Shown in pieces: positions 54,312 through 64,000 of a DNA stretch of 64,000 nucleotides (positions within the stretch are counted from its first letter, which is position 1; every line of letters begins with the position of its first letter). Both the position numbers and the translations under genes were made by a program. The DNA comes from Streptomyces sp. WMMB 322 (lineage in GTDB: Bacteria; Actinomycetota; Actinomycetes; Streptomycetales; Streptomycetaceae), in NCBI RefSeq assembly GCF_900090145.1, contig NZ_FMHI01000011.1, forward strand, positions 62,001-126,000, in the 5' to 3' direction. A model generated the notes under the pieces. That model saw only the letters and a program-made list of their open reading frames with translations. It ran no database searches and was not told the DNA's origin.

Positions 54312-55586
54312 TCACACGGACAATGCCACCCCCGGAGGCGGACTTCCTCCCCCGTCGAGGAAGCGGCGCAGCGGAAGCGTCGCAGCGCCGACGGTCACGG
54401 CGTCGGGGCCGAGCCTGCACATCTCGACGGCCGTACGGGCCGCCGGGTACCGCAGAGCGTACGCGTCCGTCGCCTCCCGCACAGCAGGAAGCAACTGTGG
54501 CCCCAGCAACAGTCCGGCCCAGCCTCCGATCACTATCCGTTCCGGGTTGAACAGGTTGACGAGGTCGGCGATGCCGGCTCCGAGGTACTCGGCGGTCTCC
54601 GCGAGCACCTCCGCGGCGACACGTGCCCGCGCCCCCTCGCCCTGCGCGGCGGCCAGCAGTCCGGCGAGGGCCGACTCCTCGTCGTCGGCGCCGGGTTCGC
54701 CGCCCGCCTCCCGCCAGCGCTCGATCACGGCGCGCGCCCCGACGTACGCCTCCAGACAGCCGCGCGCCCCGCACCGGCAGCGGCGGCCGCCCACGCAGAG
54801 CACGGTGTGGCCCCACTCCCCGGCCCCCCTGGAGGCACCGCCGTAGGGCTCACCGCCGGTGACCACGCACGCTCCGACCCCGGAGCCGATCAGCGCGATC
54901 ACGGCGTCCCGCGCTCCGCGGCCCGCACCGAACCACATCTCGGCCTGGCCGAGGGTCTTCGCTCCGTTGTCGATGTGGAGCGGGACCCGATGCCCTCCTC
55001 CCTGCGCTCCGCCTTCCGGGAGCCCGGCGGATTCGCGCAGCATGGCCTCCAGCGGCACGGCGTCCCAGCCGATGGTCTGGCCGTGCACCACCGCCCCCAC
55101 GTCGGATCGCCGCTCGACGATGCCGGGCACGCCGACGCCCACTCCCAGCAACGGCCCGGTGGGCGGCCCCACTCGGGCGAGCACCGAGGCGAGGCCCTTC
55201 TCGACGAGCTGCACGACGAGAGCCGCGTCGTGCCGGCCGTCGTCCAACGGCTGTTCGCTGCGGGCCACTTCGTCGAGATTCAGATCGAACAACTCGACCC
55301 GCACCCGCGTTTCACCGACGTCGACACCGATGAGACAGGCGCTGCGCGGCGCGACGCGCAGCAGCGTCCGGGGGCGGCCGCCGTCGGAGCCGACGGACCC
55401 GGCCGCCTCCAGGACGCCCTCGGCGAGGAGTTCGGTGACGACATTGCTTATCGACCCGGAGCTGAGCCCCGTGACCGGGCCCAACTCCTGCCTGCTGAGC
55501 GGCCCTTCGAAATACAGATGGCGCAGCACGGACGCGCGGTTGCTGCGACGCAGGTCGCGCACGGTTCGACTGTCTTTTCCGCCCAT
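54312..55586 (-). CDS. ROK-family transcriptional repressor (NagC/XylR type)
   Basis: A 424-residue regulator. The N-terminal winged helix (LRRSNRASVLRHLYFEGPLSRQELGPVTGLSSGSI) precedes the ROK sugar-binding fold, with CRCGARGC as zinc motif and LIGSGVGACVV. It is expected to repress when sugar is absent. Gene order (divergent from the CUT1 importer, upstream of kinase and aldolase) suggests control of both arms through the palindromes in 55641-55685. Confidence 0.9.
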   Translation of the reverse strand: MGGKDSRTVRDLRRSNRASVLRHLYFEGPLSRQELGPVTGLSSGSISNVVTELLAEGVLEAAGSVGSDGGRPRTLLRVAPRSACLIGVDVGETRVRVELFDLNLDEVARSEQPLDDGRHDAALVVQLVEKGLASVLARVGPPTGPLLGVGVGVPGIVERRSDVGAVVHGQTIGWDAVPLEAMLRESAGLPEGGAQGGGHRVPLHIDNGAKTLGQAEMWFGAGRGARDAVIALIGSGVGACVVTGGEPYGGASRGAGEWGHTVLCVGGRRCRCGARGCLEAYVGARAVIERWREAGGEPGADDEESALAGLLAAAQGEGARARVAAEVLAETAEYLGAGIADLVNLFNPERIVIGGWAGLLLGPQLLPAVREATDAYALRYPAARTAVEMCRLGPDAVTVGAATLPLRRFLDGGGSPPPGVALSV

Positions 55587-55626
55587 CAGCTGCCCTCCTC
55601 TGCCAACCTACCTCTTGTCAGAGGTC

Positions 55627-55655
55627 TTGACGCCCCCTTCTTTCACTACTTAACT
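55627..55655 (+). promoter_or_regulatory. Possible promoter of the CUT1 operon
   Basis: TTGACG (55627-55632) is followed after 17 nt by TTAACT (55650-55655). The -35 is good, the -10 weak. The inverted repeat at 55641-55667 overlaps it. Confidence 0.35.
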
Positions 55656-55667
55656 CACGGCGTGAAA
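55641..55667. promoter_or_regulatory. Putative ROK operator (TTTCAC/GTGAAA)
   Basis: TTTCAC and GTGAAA arms separated by 15 nt, overlapping the candidate -10 element. Length and TTTC...GAAA ends resemble NagC/Mlc-type sites. Confidence 0.45.
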
Positions 55668-55669
55668 TT

Positions 55670-55685
55670 AATGGTTCGAACCATT
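55670..55685. promoter_or_regulatory. Perfect 16-bp palindrome upstream of the CUT1 operon
   Basis: AATGGTTCGAACCATT, 2 bp after the preceding repeat and 40 bp upstream of the binding-protein ATG. It is AT-rich against the local background and likely a second regulator-binding site. Confidence 0.5.
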
Positions 55686-55725
55686 CAGGGTCCGAACACA
55701 GCCGCCTCGGGGAGGGGCCGCCGCC

Positions 55726-57057
55726 ATGAGCAGAAGCCGGGCACGCACCGCAGTCACCGTCACACTCGCCGTCGCGTTGACGGCCGTCACCGCCGCGTGC
55801 GGTGGCGGCAGTTCCACCGACAGCGAGGGCACCAACGACAACCCGAAGGAGCTCACCTACTGGGCCAGCAACCAGGGCACCAACATCGCCCACGACAAGC
55901 GCGTGCTCACGCCGGAGCTGAAGCGCTTCGAGAAGCAGACCGGGATCAAGGTCAAGCTCGAAGTCATCCCATGGGACAGCCTCCTGGACCGCATCCTCGG
56001 CGCCACGTCCTCAGGCCAGGGCCCGGACGTGCTGAACATCGGCAACACCTGGTCCGCGTCCCTCCAGGCGACGGGAGCCCTGCTGCCCTGGGACAAGAAG
56101 AACATGGCCGCGGTCGGCGGAGCCAAGCGCTTCACGCCCTCCGCGCTGGCCGCCGCAGGCGCACCGGACAAGGCCCCCGCGGCGCTGCCGATCTACTCCC
56201 TCGCCTACGGGCTCTACTACAACAAGAAGATGTTCAAGGACGCGGGCATCGACGAACCGCCCGCCACCTGGGACGAGTTGATCGAGGACGGCAAGAAGCT
56301 CACCCGTGACGGCAAGTACGGCATCGCCGTCGAGGGCGGCGACCCGGTGGAGAACTCCCACCACGCGTTCATCCTCGGCAAGCAGCACGGCGCCGACTTC
56401 TTCGACCCCTCCGGCAAGCCGACCTTCGACTCGCCCGGCGCCGTCAAGGCCGTCAAGCAGTACGTCGACCTGATCGCCGCCGAGAAGATCGCCCCGCCCG
56501 GCAACGCCGAGTACGCGAAGCGCGAGTCCGTACGCGACTTCGCGACGGGCAAGGCGGCCATGCTCATGTGGCAGGCGGCCGCGACGAGCCTGAAGTCCAA
56601 CGGCATGAAGCCCTCCGAGTACGGCGTCGCACCCATTCCCGTGCAGGCGCGCGGGTCTGGGGAGAAGGGCACCAGGTCGATGGTCGCGGGCATCAACCTT
56701 GCGGTCTTCAAGAACACGGACAACATCGACGGTGCCCTGAAGTTCGCGAAGTTCATGACGTCCGACAAACAGCAGCGCCACCTCAACAAGGCGTACGGAT
56801 CGATCCCGCCGGTCAGGTCGGCACAGTCCGACAAGGCCTTCGAGACGCCCGACCTGAAGGTCCTGCGCGATGTGCTCACGACCGCCTCCGCGCCGCTGCC
56901 CCAGGTGGAGGACGAGTCGAAGTTCGAGACGCTCGTCGGCAAGGCCACCAAGGACCTCTTCGCCGACGCCGCCGCCGGGCGCAAGGTCACGACCGAGTCG
57001 GTCAAGAAGGAACTGTCCGCCGCGCAGCAGCAGATGCGGAGTCAAGCGCGCCGATGA
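55726..57057 (+). CDS. CUT1 sugar ABC transporter binding lipoprotein
   Basis: A 443-residue family 1 extracellular binding lipoprotein. The signal peptide ends with TAVTAAC, lipidated Cys25. Mature part: LTYWASNQGTN, LEVIPWDSLLDRIL and GPDVLNIGNTW are typical of oligosaccharide-binding proteins. First gene of a four-gene operon that ends in a beta-glucosidase, implying beta-linked gluco-oligosaccharides. GGAGGGG lies upstream of the ATG. Confidence 0.92.
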   Translation: MSRSRARTAVTVTLAVALTAVTAACGGGSSTDSEGTNDNPKELTYWASNQGTNIAHDKRVLTPELKRFEKQTGIKVKLEVIPWDSLLDRILGATSSGQGPDVLNIGNTWSASLQATGALLPWDKKNMAAVGGAKRFTPSALAAAGAPDKAPAALPIYSLAYGLYYNKKMFKDAGIDEPPATWDELIEDGKKLTRDGKYGIAVEGGDPVENSHHAFILGKQHGADFFDPSGKPTFDSPGAVKAVKQYVDLIAAEKIAPPGNAEYAKRESVRDFATGKAAMLMWQAAATSLKSNGMKPSEYGVAPIPVQARGSGEKGTRSMVAGINLAVFKNTDNIDGALKFAKFMTSDKQQRHLNKAYGSIPPVRSAQSDKAFETPDLKVLRDVLTTASAPLPQVEDESKFETLVGKATKDLFADAAAGRKVTTESVKKELSAAQQQMRSQARR

Positions 57058-58055
57058 CGACTCTCAGCCCCCCACCCCGCGGCACGGCACCCGCGGCACC
57101 GTCCGGCAACGGTCCCTCACTCCCCCGGCGCAGGCGTCTCCTCCCCGACCGCCTGCGCCGGGCCGGACTGCCCTACCTTCTGCTGCTGCCCGCCCTCGTC
57201 CTGGAAATCCTCATCCACCTGGCGCCGATGGCCGTCGGCGTGGCGATGAGCTTCAAGGAACTGACACAGCAATACATCCGGACCTGGGACGCGGCGCCGT
57301 GGATCGGCGCGGACAACTTCCGCGTCGCCGTGGACGTCAACGCCCCCGTCGGCGAAGCCCTGTTGCACTCGTTCCTCGTCACGTGCGCCTTCACCGTGCT
57401 GGCGGTCTCACTCGCGTGGCTGCTGGGCGTGACGGCGGCGGTGCTGATGCAGGAGTCCTTCCGCGGACGCGGACTGCTGCGGGCGCTGTTCCTGACGCCC
57501 TACGCGCTGCCCGTCTACACCGCCGTCATCACCTGGTCCTTCCTGCTCCAGCGCGACGGCGGCATGGTCAACCACGTCATACACGACCAGTTGGGGCTCA
57601 CCGACTCCGAGCCGTTCTGGCTGATCGGCGACAACAGCTTCGCCGCGCTCGTCGTCGTCGCCGTGTGGCGCACCTGGCCGTTCGCCTTCCTCATCCTGAT
57701 GGCGGCGCTCCAGAACATCCCGAAGGAGCTGTACGAGGCGGCCCAGGTCGACGGTGCCGGCATACGGCAGCAGATCCGCAGGATCACGCTTCCGTCGCTG
57801 CGCCCGGTCAACCAGGTGCTCGTGCTGGTGCTGTTCCTGTGGACGTTCAACGACTTCAACGTGCCGTACATCCTCTTCGGGAAGTCGGCACCCGAGGCGG
57901 CGGACCTGATCTCGATCCACATCTACCAATCGTCCTTCGTCACCTGGGACTTCGGCTCCGGCTCGGCCATGTCCGTTCTGCTGCTGCTCTTCCTGCTCCT
58001 GGTGACGGGCGGCTATCTGCTGGCGACCGGCACGGGGAGGAAGCGCGATGTCTGA
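57054..58055 (+). CDS. CUT1 sugar ABC transporter permease (first)
   Basis: A 333-residue permease with six membrane segments after a basic, Pro-rich N-terminus. The EAA loop is LYEAAQVDGAGIRQQIRRITLPSLRP (about residues 225-250). Its ATG overlaps the binding-protein stop (57054-57057). Confidence 0.93.
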   Translation: MTTLSPPPRGTAPAAPSGNGPSLPRRRRLLPDRLRRAGLPYLLLLPALVLEILIHLAPMAVGVAMSFKELTQQYIRTWDAAPWIGADNFRVAVDVNAPVGEALLHSFLVTCAFTVLAVSLAWLLGVTAAVLMQESFRGRGLLRALFLTPYALPVYTAVITWSFLLQRDGGMVNHVIHDQLGLTDSEPFWLIGDNSFAALVVVAVWRTWPFAFLILMAALQNIPKELYEAAQVDGAGIRQQIRRITLPSLRPVNQVLVLVLFLWTFNDFNVPYILFGKSAPEAADLISIHIYQSSFVTWDFGSGSAMSVLLLLFLLLVTGGYLLATGTGRKRDV

Positions 58056-59034
58056 GACGACGACGGCCCCGGCGGGCAGGACGGGCAACACGGCGGACGG
58101 CACCTCACGCGGGGGCGGCGGCACGGCCGCGGCGGCCGGCCCGGGCGCCGGGCCCCGCACCCGCCCGCGGGGCGGCTCACGCGCCGTCTCCCCCTTGGCT
58201 CCGCCGCCGTCCTTCGTGTGGACGCGGCGCATCGTCCTGACCCTGCTGACGCTCTTCGCGGCGACTCCGCTGCTGGTGATGGTGAGCAGTTCACTCAAGC
58301 CGCTGCAGGACGTCTCCGACCGGTTCCGGTGGATTCCGAGCTCGTTGACGATCAGTCCGTATGTCGACATCTGGAGCACGGTGCCGCTGGCGGACTACTT
58401 CCTCAACTCGCTGATCGTGGCGGGTGCGGCGACCGGCTGCTCGGTGGTCATCGCCACGTTCGCGGCCTACGCCGTCAGCCGCTACCGCTTCCGCGGCAAG
58501 CGCCTGTTCACGGTCACGATCCTCTCGACGCAGATGTTCCCCGGCATCCTCTTCCTGCTGCCGCTCTTCCTCATCTTCGTCAACCTCGGGAACGCCACGG
58601 GCATAGCGCTCTACGGCTCCCGCGGGGCGCTGATCGTCACCTACCTGACCTTCACCCTGCCCTTCTCCATCTGGATGCTGATCGGCTACTTCGACTCCAT
58701 TCCCCGCGACCTGGACGAGGCGGCCCTCACCGACGGCTGCGGGCCGCTCGGCGCGCTGATGCGCGTGGTGGTGCCGGCGGCCGTGCCCGGCATCGTCGCC
58801 GTCGGCGTCTACTCCTTCATGACGGCGTGGGGCGAGGTCCTCTTCGCGTCCGTCATGACGAACGAGACCACGCGAACCCTCGCCATCGGGCTCCAGGGCT
58901 ACGCCACGCAGACGCAGGTCTACTGGAACCAGGTCATGGCGGCCTCGCTCGTCGCGAGCGTGCCGATCGTCGCCGGGTTCCTGCTGCTGCAGCGCTATCT
59001 CGTCACCGGGCTGACGGCGGGCGCCGTGAAGTGA
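58048..59034 (+). CDS. CUT1 sugar ABC transporter permease (second)
   Basis: A 328-residue MalG-type permease overlapping the first permease by 8 bp. A 55-residue Gly/Ala/Arg-rich N-terminus precedes six membrane spans; the EAA loop is DLDEAALTDGCGPLGALMRVVVP. No ATPase gene follows; a shared MsiK-like ATPase encoded elsewhere is expected. Confidence 0.92.
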   Translation: MSETTTAPAGRTGNTADGTSRGGGGTAAAAGPGAGPRTRPRGGSRAVSPLAPPPSFVWTRRIVLTLLTLFAATPLLVMVSSSLKPLQDVSDRFRWIPSSLTISPYVDIWSTVPLADYFLNSLIVAGAATGCSVVIATFAAYAVSRYRFRGKRLFTVTILSTQMFPGILFLLPLFLIFVNLGNATGIALYGSRGALIVTYLTFTLPFSIWMLIGYFDSIPRDLDEAALTDGCGPLGALMRVVVPAAVPGIVAVGVYSFMTAWGEVLFASVMTNETTRTLAIGLQGYATQTQVYWNQVMAASLVASVPIVAGFLLLQRYLVTGLTAGAVK

Positions 59035-59163
59035 GCGTCAAGTGAGCCGGTGAGCAGGGCCGTTCGCGTGTGACCGGGCCGGGCGGTGCCGTGCCGGGGT
59101 GCGTGCGAGCAGGGCACCGCCCGGACGCCGCCCGTGCCCCACCACCGGTATCCCGTCACTCGT

Positions 59164-59184
59164 CACCTGCCACCTGCCACCTGC
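59164..59184. repeat. Short tandem repeat, three 7-bp units
   Basis: CACCTGC occurs three times head to tail, 35 bp upstream of the beta-glucosidase start, in the 184-bp gap after the permease. Confidence 0.7.
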
Positions 59185-59218
59185 CTGCCCTCAACTCACC
59201 AACAACGTAAGGAACCTT

Positions 59219-60625
<1,407 letters not shown>

Positions 60626-60670
60626 CCGGCCGCCGGAACGCCGGTCCCCGCGTCCCGTCACCCGGGCCGG

Positions 60671-61020
60671 GTGACCACGGCCGACGGGAGCGAGTGCCTG
60701 GAGCGGGGCGACGATGTCGCGTTCGACGGCTGCGACGTGGCGAGGAGCGCCGAGCAGCTACACGCTCGGTCACGTCTCCGAGTTCGTGGAGCGGGGCGCC
60801 CACCGCATCCGGTCGAGCACCCAGCAGCCGGGCGGAGTCGAGGAGGTGGTCTTCGGGAACCCGGACGGCTCCCGTGCAGCCGTCGTCCTCGACTCCGCCG
60901 GTCCTCAACTCTGCCGGTTGGCCACGGAAGTTCTCCGTCACCGAGGCCGGCCGGTCGCCGGCGTACGGACTTCCGGCGGGTGCCGTGGCAACCTTCACCT
61001 GCCCGGCGGCACCCGCCGGG
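60671..61020 (+). pseudogene. Decayed C-terminal fragment of a GH30 glucanase
   Basis: Three pieces in three frames reconstruct the C-terminal beta-domain of a GH30 (glucosylceramidase/endo-beta-1,6-glucanase) enzyme: VAFDGCDVARSAE, then YTLGHVSEFVERGAHRIRSS through NPDGSRAAVVLDSAG, then NSAGWPRKFSVTEAGRS through LPAGAVATFTC. The first shift is one extra base near 60755. The second coincides with an imperfect 16-bp tandem duplication near 60888-60920 (CTCGACTCCGCCGGTC, CTCAACTCTGCCGGTT). The catalytic domain is absent. It points to former beta-glucan breakdown linked to the neighbouring beta-glucosidase. Confidence 0.65.
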
Positions 61021-61049
61021 GACCGGCCGGCCGACGGAGGCGGTGGTCG

Positions 61050-61478
61050 TCAGCAGCTGAAGTCGACCTTGTCGAACGACTCGTAGTGGTCCTCGGTGAA
61101 GTAGTCCTCCTGCTCCTCCTCACCGGTCACGATGCGCTTGGCTCCCCGGTCGGGGGAACCGGGCGTCTCCACGGTGTACTCGTGGTAGTAGCCGGTGTCC
61201 TGGTCGGGGAGGATTCCTTCGCGGTTCTCGAAGACGGTCCCGTCCTGCGGGTACGGGTAGGGGCCGCCCTTGTCGATGAGGTCGAGGGTTTCGTGGGCCT
61301 CCTCCGGCAGCTTCGACTCGCATATCTTTCCGACGTCCGCGAGGGACACCGCCGCCGGAGCGGAGGCCTTCGGGGCGTCCGCGGTCGCCTGGGCGATCGC
61401 GGCGGGACCGCCGACGAGGAGGGAGAGGGACAGGGCACCGAGGGCGCTGACGCGCGCGATTCGTGGGGGGAATCTCAT
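61050..61478 (-). CDS. Secreted guanyl-specific ribonuclease (RNase Sa family)
   Basis: A 142-residue precursor with a signal peptide (about residues 1-30, ending AAIAQA). The mature domain reproduces the family: Glu100 (YYHEYTV), Arg115 (AKRIVTG) and His131 (TEDHYESF) have the same spacings, 15 and 16, as Glu54, Arg69 and His85 of RNase Sa. Cys53 and Cys142 are 89 apart, as in its disulfide Cys7-Cys96. It should cut single-stranded RNA after guanosine outside the cell. No barstar-like inhibitor gene was seen nearby. Confidence 0.92.
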   Translation of the reverse strand: MRFPPRIARVSALGALSLSLLVGGPAAIAQATADAPKASAPAAVSLADVGKICESKLPEEAHETLDLIDKGGPYPYPQDGTVFENREGILPDQDTGYYHEYTVETPGSPDRGAKRIVTGEEEQEDYFTEDHYESFDKVDFSC

Positions 61479-61540
61479 ACACCCATGCTGATGCGCGTAG
61501 ATGACATGTCAACGCCAAGTTCGGGATTTTCAGCGGGAGT

Positions 61541-62773
61541 TCACCCGTCCCCGGTCGTCCGTCGGTGGCGTTCTTCCAGGTCGCGCACGCCCTGTCCGGT
61601 GAGCGACCCGTGCAGCCGCAACCGGGCGATGCCGCCGTCGGGATGGATGTCGAGCCGCACATGGGTCACCGGCGGAGTGCCGTCGAGCAGGAAGCGGTGC
61701 ACCGTGTCCGGCTGGAGCCGGGTGCGCGGCAGCATCTCGCACCAGTCACCCTGTTCGCCGTCCCTGCCCCAAAGCGCCGCCCAGCCCGCCGCGTTGCCCT
61801 TGAGGCAGCCCGTGTCGATCTCGACGGCGCGGACGGTGGCCTGAGCCGTCAGGGCGTAGCGGATCCAGTCGTTGCCGGAGTCGCGGCGGCGGCGCGTCTC
61901 CCAGCCGTCGTCCATCTGCCGCGGACGGCCGGGCAGAATCGTGTTTCCGGGCGGCGAGTAGAACCGGTCGGAGGCGTCCTGGACGTGGCCGCCGTTCTCC
62001 AGGGCCACCAGGTCGAACGTGCCCAGGGCCGCCAACCACGCGGGATCGGGGGCGACTTCGCCGTACACGCGCAGCCGCGCGATCCCTCCGTCGGGGTGCT
62101 GGTTGACGCGCAGATGCGTGAAGCGGCGGTCGTCGTCGACGGTGAAGCCGTTGGCGGCGTGACCCCCGATGACGGTCTCCGGGACGAGGACCGTCCAGTC
62201 GGTCGCCTCGTCGAGCAGTTCCTCCGGCGAGGGCGCGCCGGGCACGCAGGCACCCTCCACGGAGACGGCTCGCGGGTAGTTGCCGCGGAAGTGGGCGGTG
62301 TCGACGACGATCCCGTGCACGATGCCGGGAGCTCCCAGCCGCACGAGCGCCCAGTCGTGATCGTCCGCGGCGGGGTGCGGCGCCGCGGCACCGGCGCCGC
62401 GGCGGCGGCGGGTCTCCCAGCCGTCCATGATCTTGCCCTTGTGGCCGAAGCGTTCGGGGTCGAACTCGGCGCGGTCCGGCTTCAGCAGGTTCTCGCGCTC
62501 GGCGAAGAACTCGTCGTTGGCGGCGGTGACTCCGGCGCCGAGCCGGCGGTCGGCAAGATCCGGGAGGTGGGCGAAGGGGAATTCGGCGGTGCGGTAGTCG
62601 GCGTACGGGTCGCCGCCCCGGTACGGGTTCGCGTCGCCGGTGAAGCGCGGAAGTCCCTCGCCGGGGCGGGCGTCGGGGCCCGTGGCCGGCGCGGCCCCGG
62701 TGGCGGGGGCGGGGGCGGAAGCCGGGGGGCGGCCGGAAGCGGTGGCAGGGCCGGGGTGCCGCGTGTCTGTCAT
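61541..62773 (-). CDS. alc: Allantoicase
   Basis: A 410-residue allantoicase, hydrolysing allantoate to ureidoglycolate and urea. Two tandem family domains are visible, each with [10 protein letters not shown] or [10 protein letters not shown], and a following [14 protein letters not shown] or [14 protein letters not shown] segment plus [19 protein letters not shown] or [19 protein letters not shown]. The first 40 residues are a low-complexity Ala/Pro/Gly tail unlike the family. Its ATG overlaps the allantoinase stop (62770-62773). Confidence 0.93.
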   Translation of the reverse strand: MTDTRHPGPATASGRPPASAPAPATGAAPATGPDARPGEGLPRFTGDANPYRGGDPYADYRTAEFPFAHLPDLADRRLGAGVTAANDEFFAERENLLKPDRAEFDPERFGHKGKIMDGWETRRRRGAGAAAPHPAADDHDWALVRLGAPGIVHGIVVDTAHFRGNYPRAVSVEGACVPGAPSPEELLDEATDWTVLVPETVIGGHAANGFTVDDDRRFTHLRVNQHPDGGIARLRVYGEVAPDPAWLAALGTFDLVALENGGHVQDASDRFYSPPGNTILPGRPRQMDDGWETRRRRDSGNDWIRYALTAQATVRAVEIDTGCLKGNAAGWAALWGRDGEQGDWCEMLPRTRLQPDTVHRFLLDGTPPVTHVRLDIHPDGGIARLRLHGSLTGQGVRDLEERHRRTTGDG

Positions 62774-64000
62774 GCCGTGGGCCTCTCGATCCTCTCGGTC
62801 CTTCCGGGCCGCCCGGGTCCGGTGGCGGCGGGGCGCTCGGCTGAGCCGGGGTACCCGCCCGCGCCGGGGTGCCCGGTCCGCTCGATCAGCCGTCCGGTCC
62901 GTCTCAGCGGGCGGCCGTCCTCGGCGATCTTCTGCCCGCGCAGCCACGTCGCCCGTACGACGCCGTGCAGCGTGCGGCCCGCGTAGGCGGTGACGGGGTT
63001 GCGGTGGTGCAGCCGCGCAGGGTCGACGGTGAAGCTCTCCTCGGGCGCGAGGAGGGCGAAGTCCGCGTCGTGGCCGGGCGCGACGGCGCCCTTGCGCCCG
63101 TCCAGCCCGGCGAGCCGGGCGGGCCCCGAGGACATCCAGCGCACGACGTCGTCCAGCGTGTGTCCCCGTCTGCGTGCCTCCGTCCACACCGCCGGGAGGC
63201 CGAGCTGGAGCGAGGAGATGCCGCCCCACGCCGTACCGAAGTCGCCGTCCTTGAGCTCGGCGGTGCAGGGCGAGTGGTCGGAGACCACGCAGTCGACGGT
63301 CCCGTCGGCCAGCCCCTGCCACAGGGCGTCCTGGTTGGCCCGCTCGCGGATGGGCGGGCAGCACTTGAACTCCGTTGCGCCGTCCGGGACTTCCTCGGCG
63401 CTGAGGGTGAGGAAGTGGGGGCAGGTCTCGACGGTGAGCGCCACGCCCTCCCGGCGCGCCCGCGCGATGACGGGCAGCGCGTCGCCGGAGGACAGGTGCA
63501 GCACGTGCACGCGTGCGTCCAGCTTCCGCGCCAGGCCGACGAGGCGGTCGACGGCATCGTTCTCCGCGGCGCGCGGACGGGAGGCGAGGAAGCCGGCATA
63601 GGCGGGGCCGCCGCTCTGCGGCGCCGAGGCCAGCCGCCCGGGGTCCTCGGCGTGCACGATGAGCAGGCCGCCGAGGCCCGCGATCTCGGTGAGCGCCGAC
63701 TCCAGCTCGGCCGGGCCGAGTTCGGGGAACTCCTCGACGCCGGAGGGCGAGAGGAAGCACTTGAATCCGAAGACGCCCGCCTCGTGGAGGGGACGCAGGT
63801 CCGCCACGTTGCCCGGGATCGCGCCGCCCCAGAAGCCGGTGTCGACGTGGACCTGGGCGTATGCGGTCTCCTGCTTCGTGCGGAGGTGGGGGACCGTGGT
63901 GGTCGGCGGGAGGGAGTTGAGCGGCATGTCGAGGAGCGTGGTGATGCCGCCCGCCGCGGCGGCGCGGGTGGCGGTGGTGAAGCCCTCCCACTCGGTGCGC
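62770..64000 (-). CDS. allB: Allantoinase (5' end beyond window)
   Basis: About 410 C-terminal residues of an amidohydrolase opening the allantoin ring. Visible zinc-site parts are the carbamylated Lys region [10 protein letters not shown], His in [19 protein letters not shown] and Asp in VVSDHSPC. Upstream of 63927 the frame continues ([22 protein letters not shown]), so the gene is intact up to the window edge. The C-terminal 45 residues are a low-complexity extension. It is coupled to allantoicase. Confidence 0.92.
   Translation of the reverse strand, partial: RTEWEGFTTATRAAAAGGITTLLDMPLNSLPPTTTVPHLRTKQETAYAQVHVDTGFWGGAIPGNVADLRPLHEAGVFGFKCFLSPSGVEEFPELGPAELESALTEIAGLGGLLIVHAEDPGRLASAPQSGGPAYAGFLASRPRAAENDAVDRLVGLARKLDARVHVLHLSSGDALPVIARARREGVALTVETCPHFLTLSAEEVPDGATEFKCCPPIRERANQDALWQGLADGTVDCVVSDHSPCTAELKDGDFGTAWGGISSLQLGLPAVWTEARRRGHTLDDVVRWMSSGPARLAGLDGRKGAVAPGHDADFALLAPEESFTVDPARLHHRNPVTAYAGRTLHGVVRATWLRGQKIAEDGRPLRRTGRLIERTGHPGAGGYPGSAERPAATGPGRPGRTERIERPTA

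Overview
The window is chromosomal DNA from a high-GC actinomycete, most likely Streptomyces or a close relative. The signs are very high GC with strong third-position bias, frequent GTG starts, GTGA/ATGA stop-start overlaps, an F420-type luciferase-like oxidoreductase, two ROK proteins, a CUT1 sugar importer with no ATPase gene of its own (as in Streptomyces, where MsiK serves many importers), an RNase Sa-like secreted ribonuclease and several Streptomyces-type orphan proteins. No tRNA, rRNA, CRISPR array, transposase, integrase or attachment site was recognised. Most of the window looks like accessory catabolic chromosome.

Layout, left part (1-17.3 kb). A 5' part of a TetR regulator with a palindromic operator is followed by glycerate kinase, an FAD oxidoreductase and an inositol-monophosphatase-like enzyme. 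Next comes a tightly coupled minus-strand operon: a peptide ABC importer (binding lipoprotein, two permeases, two ATPases) ending in a gamma-glutamyltransferase-family enzyme. Then follow a sirtuin, an uncharacterised three-gene plus-strand operon (two-TM membrane protein, cupin-like protein, second IMPase-like protein) and an SLC13/ArsB-type permease.

Centre (17.3-24.1 kb). The most striking gene encodes a 1,991-residue protein with a TIR domain, a metallophosphoesterase-like domain whose metal ligands are lost, a NACHT STAND NTPase, pentapeptide repeats and about 15 WD40 blades. This is the architecture of an immune-type sensor and effector in one chain. Directly downstream and convergent lies a RelE/ParE-like toxin with a putative antitoxin.

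Middle right (24.1-47 kb). A reductive-pyrimidine/hydantoin catabolism cluster holds an NCS1 transporter, an LLM oxidoreductase, dihydropyrimidinase, an aminotransferase and a nitrilase-fold N-carbamoyl amidohydrolase. Then come an alanine-rich orphan, a secreted gamma-glutamyltransferase, small orphans, a secreted GDSL esterase, exonuclease III, an MBL-fold hydrolase and a PcaD-PcaC fusion. A CUT2 sugar importer follows, with two paralogous binding lipoproteins and a ROK kinase. It shares palindromic TTGTCC-type operators with a GntR/HutC regulator and a divergent Gfo/Idh/MocA dehydrogenase; myo-inositol is a plausible substrate.

Right part (48.8-64 kb). A frameshifted VOC gene, a hydroxyacid dehydrogenase, an NTF2-like gene remnant, a methyltransferase and a GNAT lead into a sugar locus. 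That locus has KDPG-type aldolase, a PfkB sugar kinase and a ROK repressor, divergent from a CUT1 importer plus GH1 beta-glucosidase, with a decayed GH30 glucanase remnant just beyond. The window closes with an RNase Sa-like ribonuclease, allantoicase and the 5'-truncated allantoinase. Start codons were chosen from Shine-Dalgarno placement and family alignment and are inferences unless stated.
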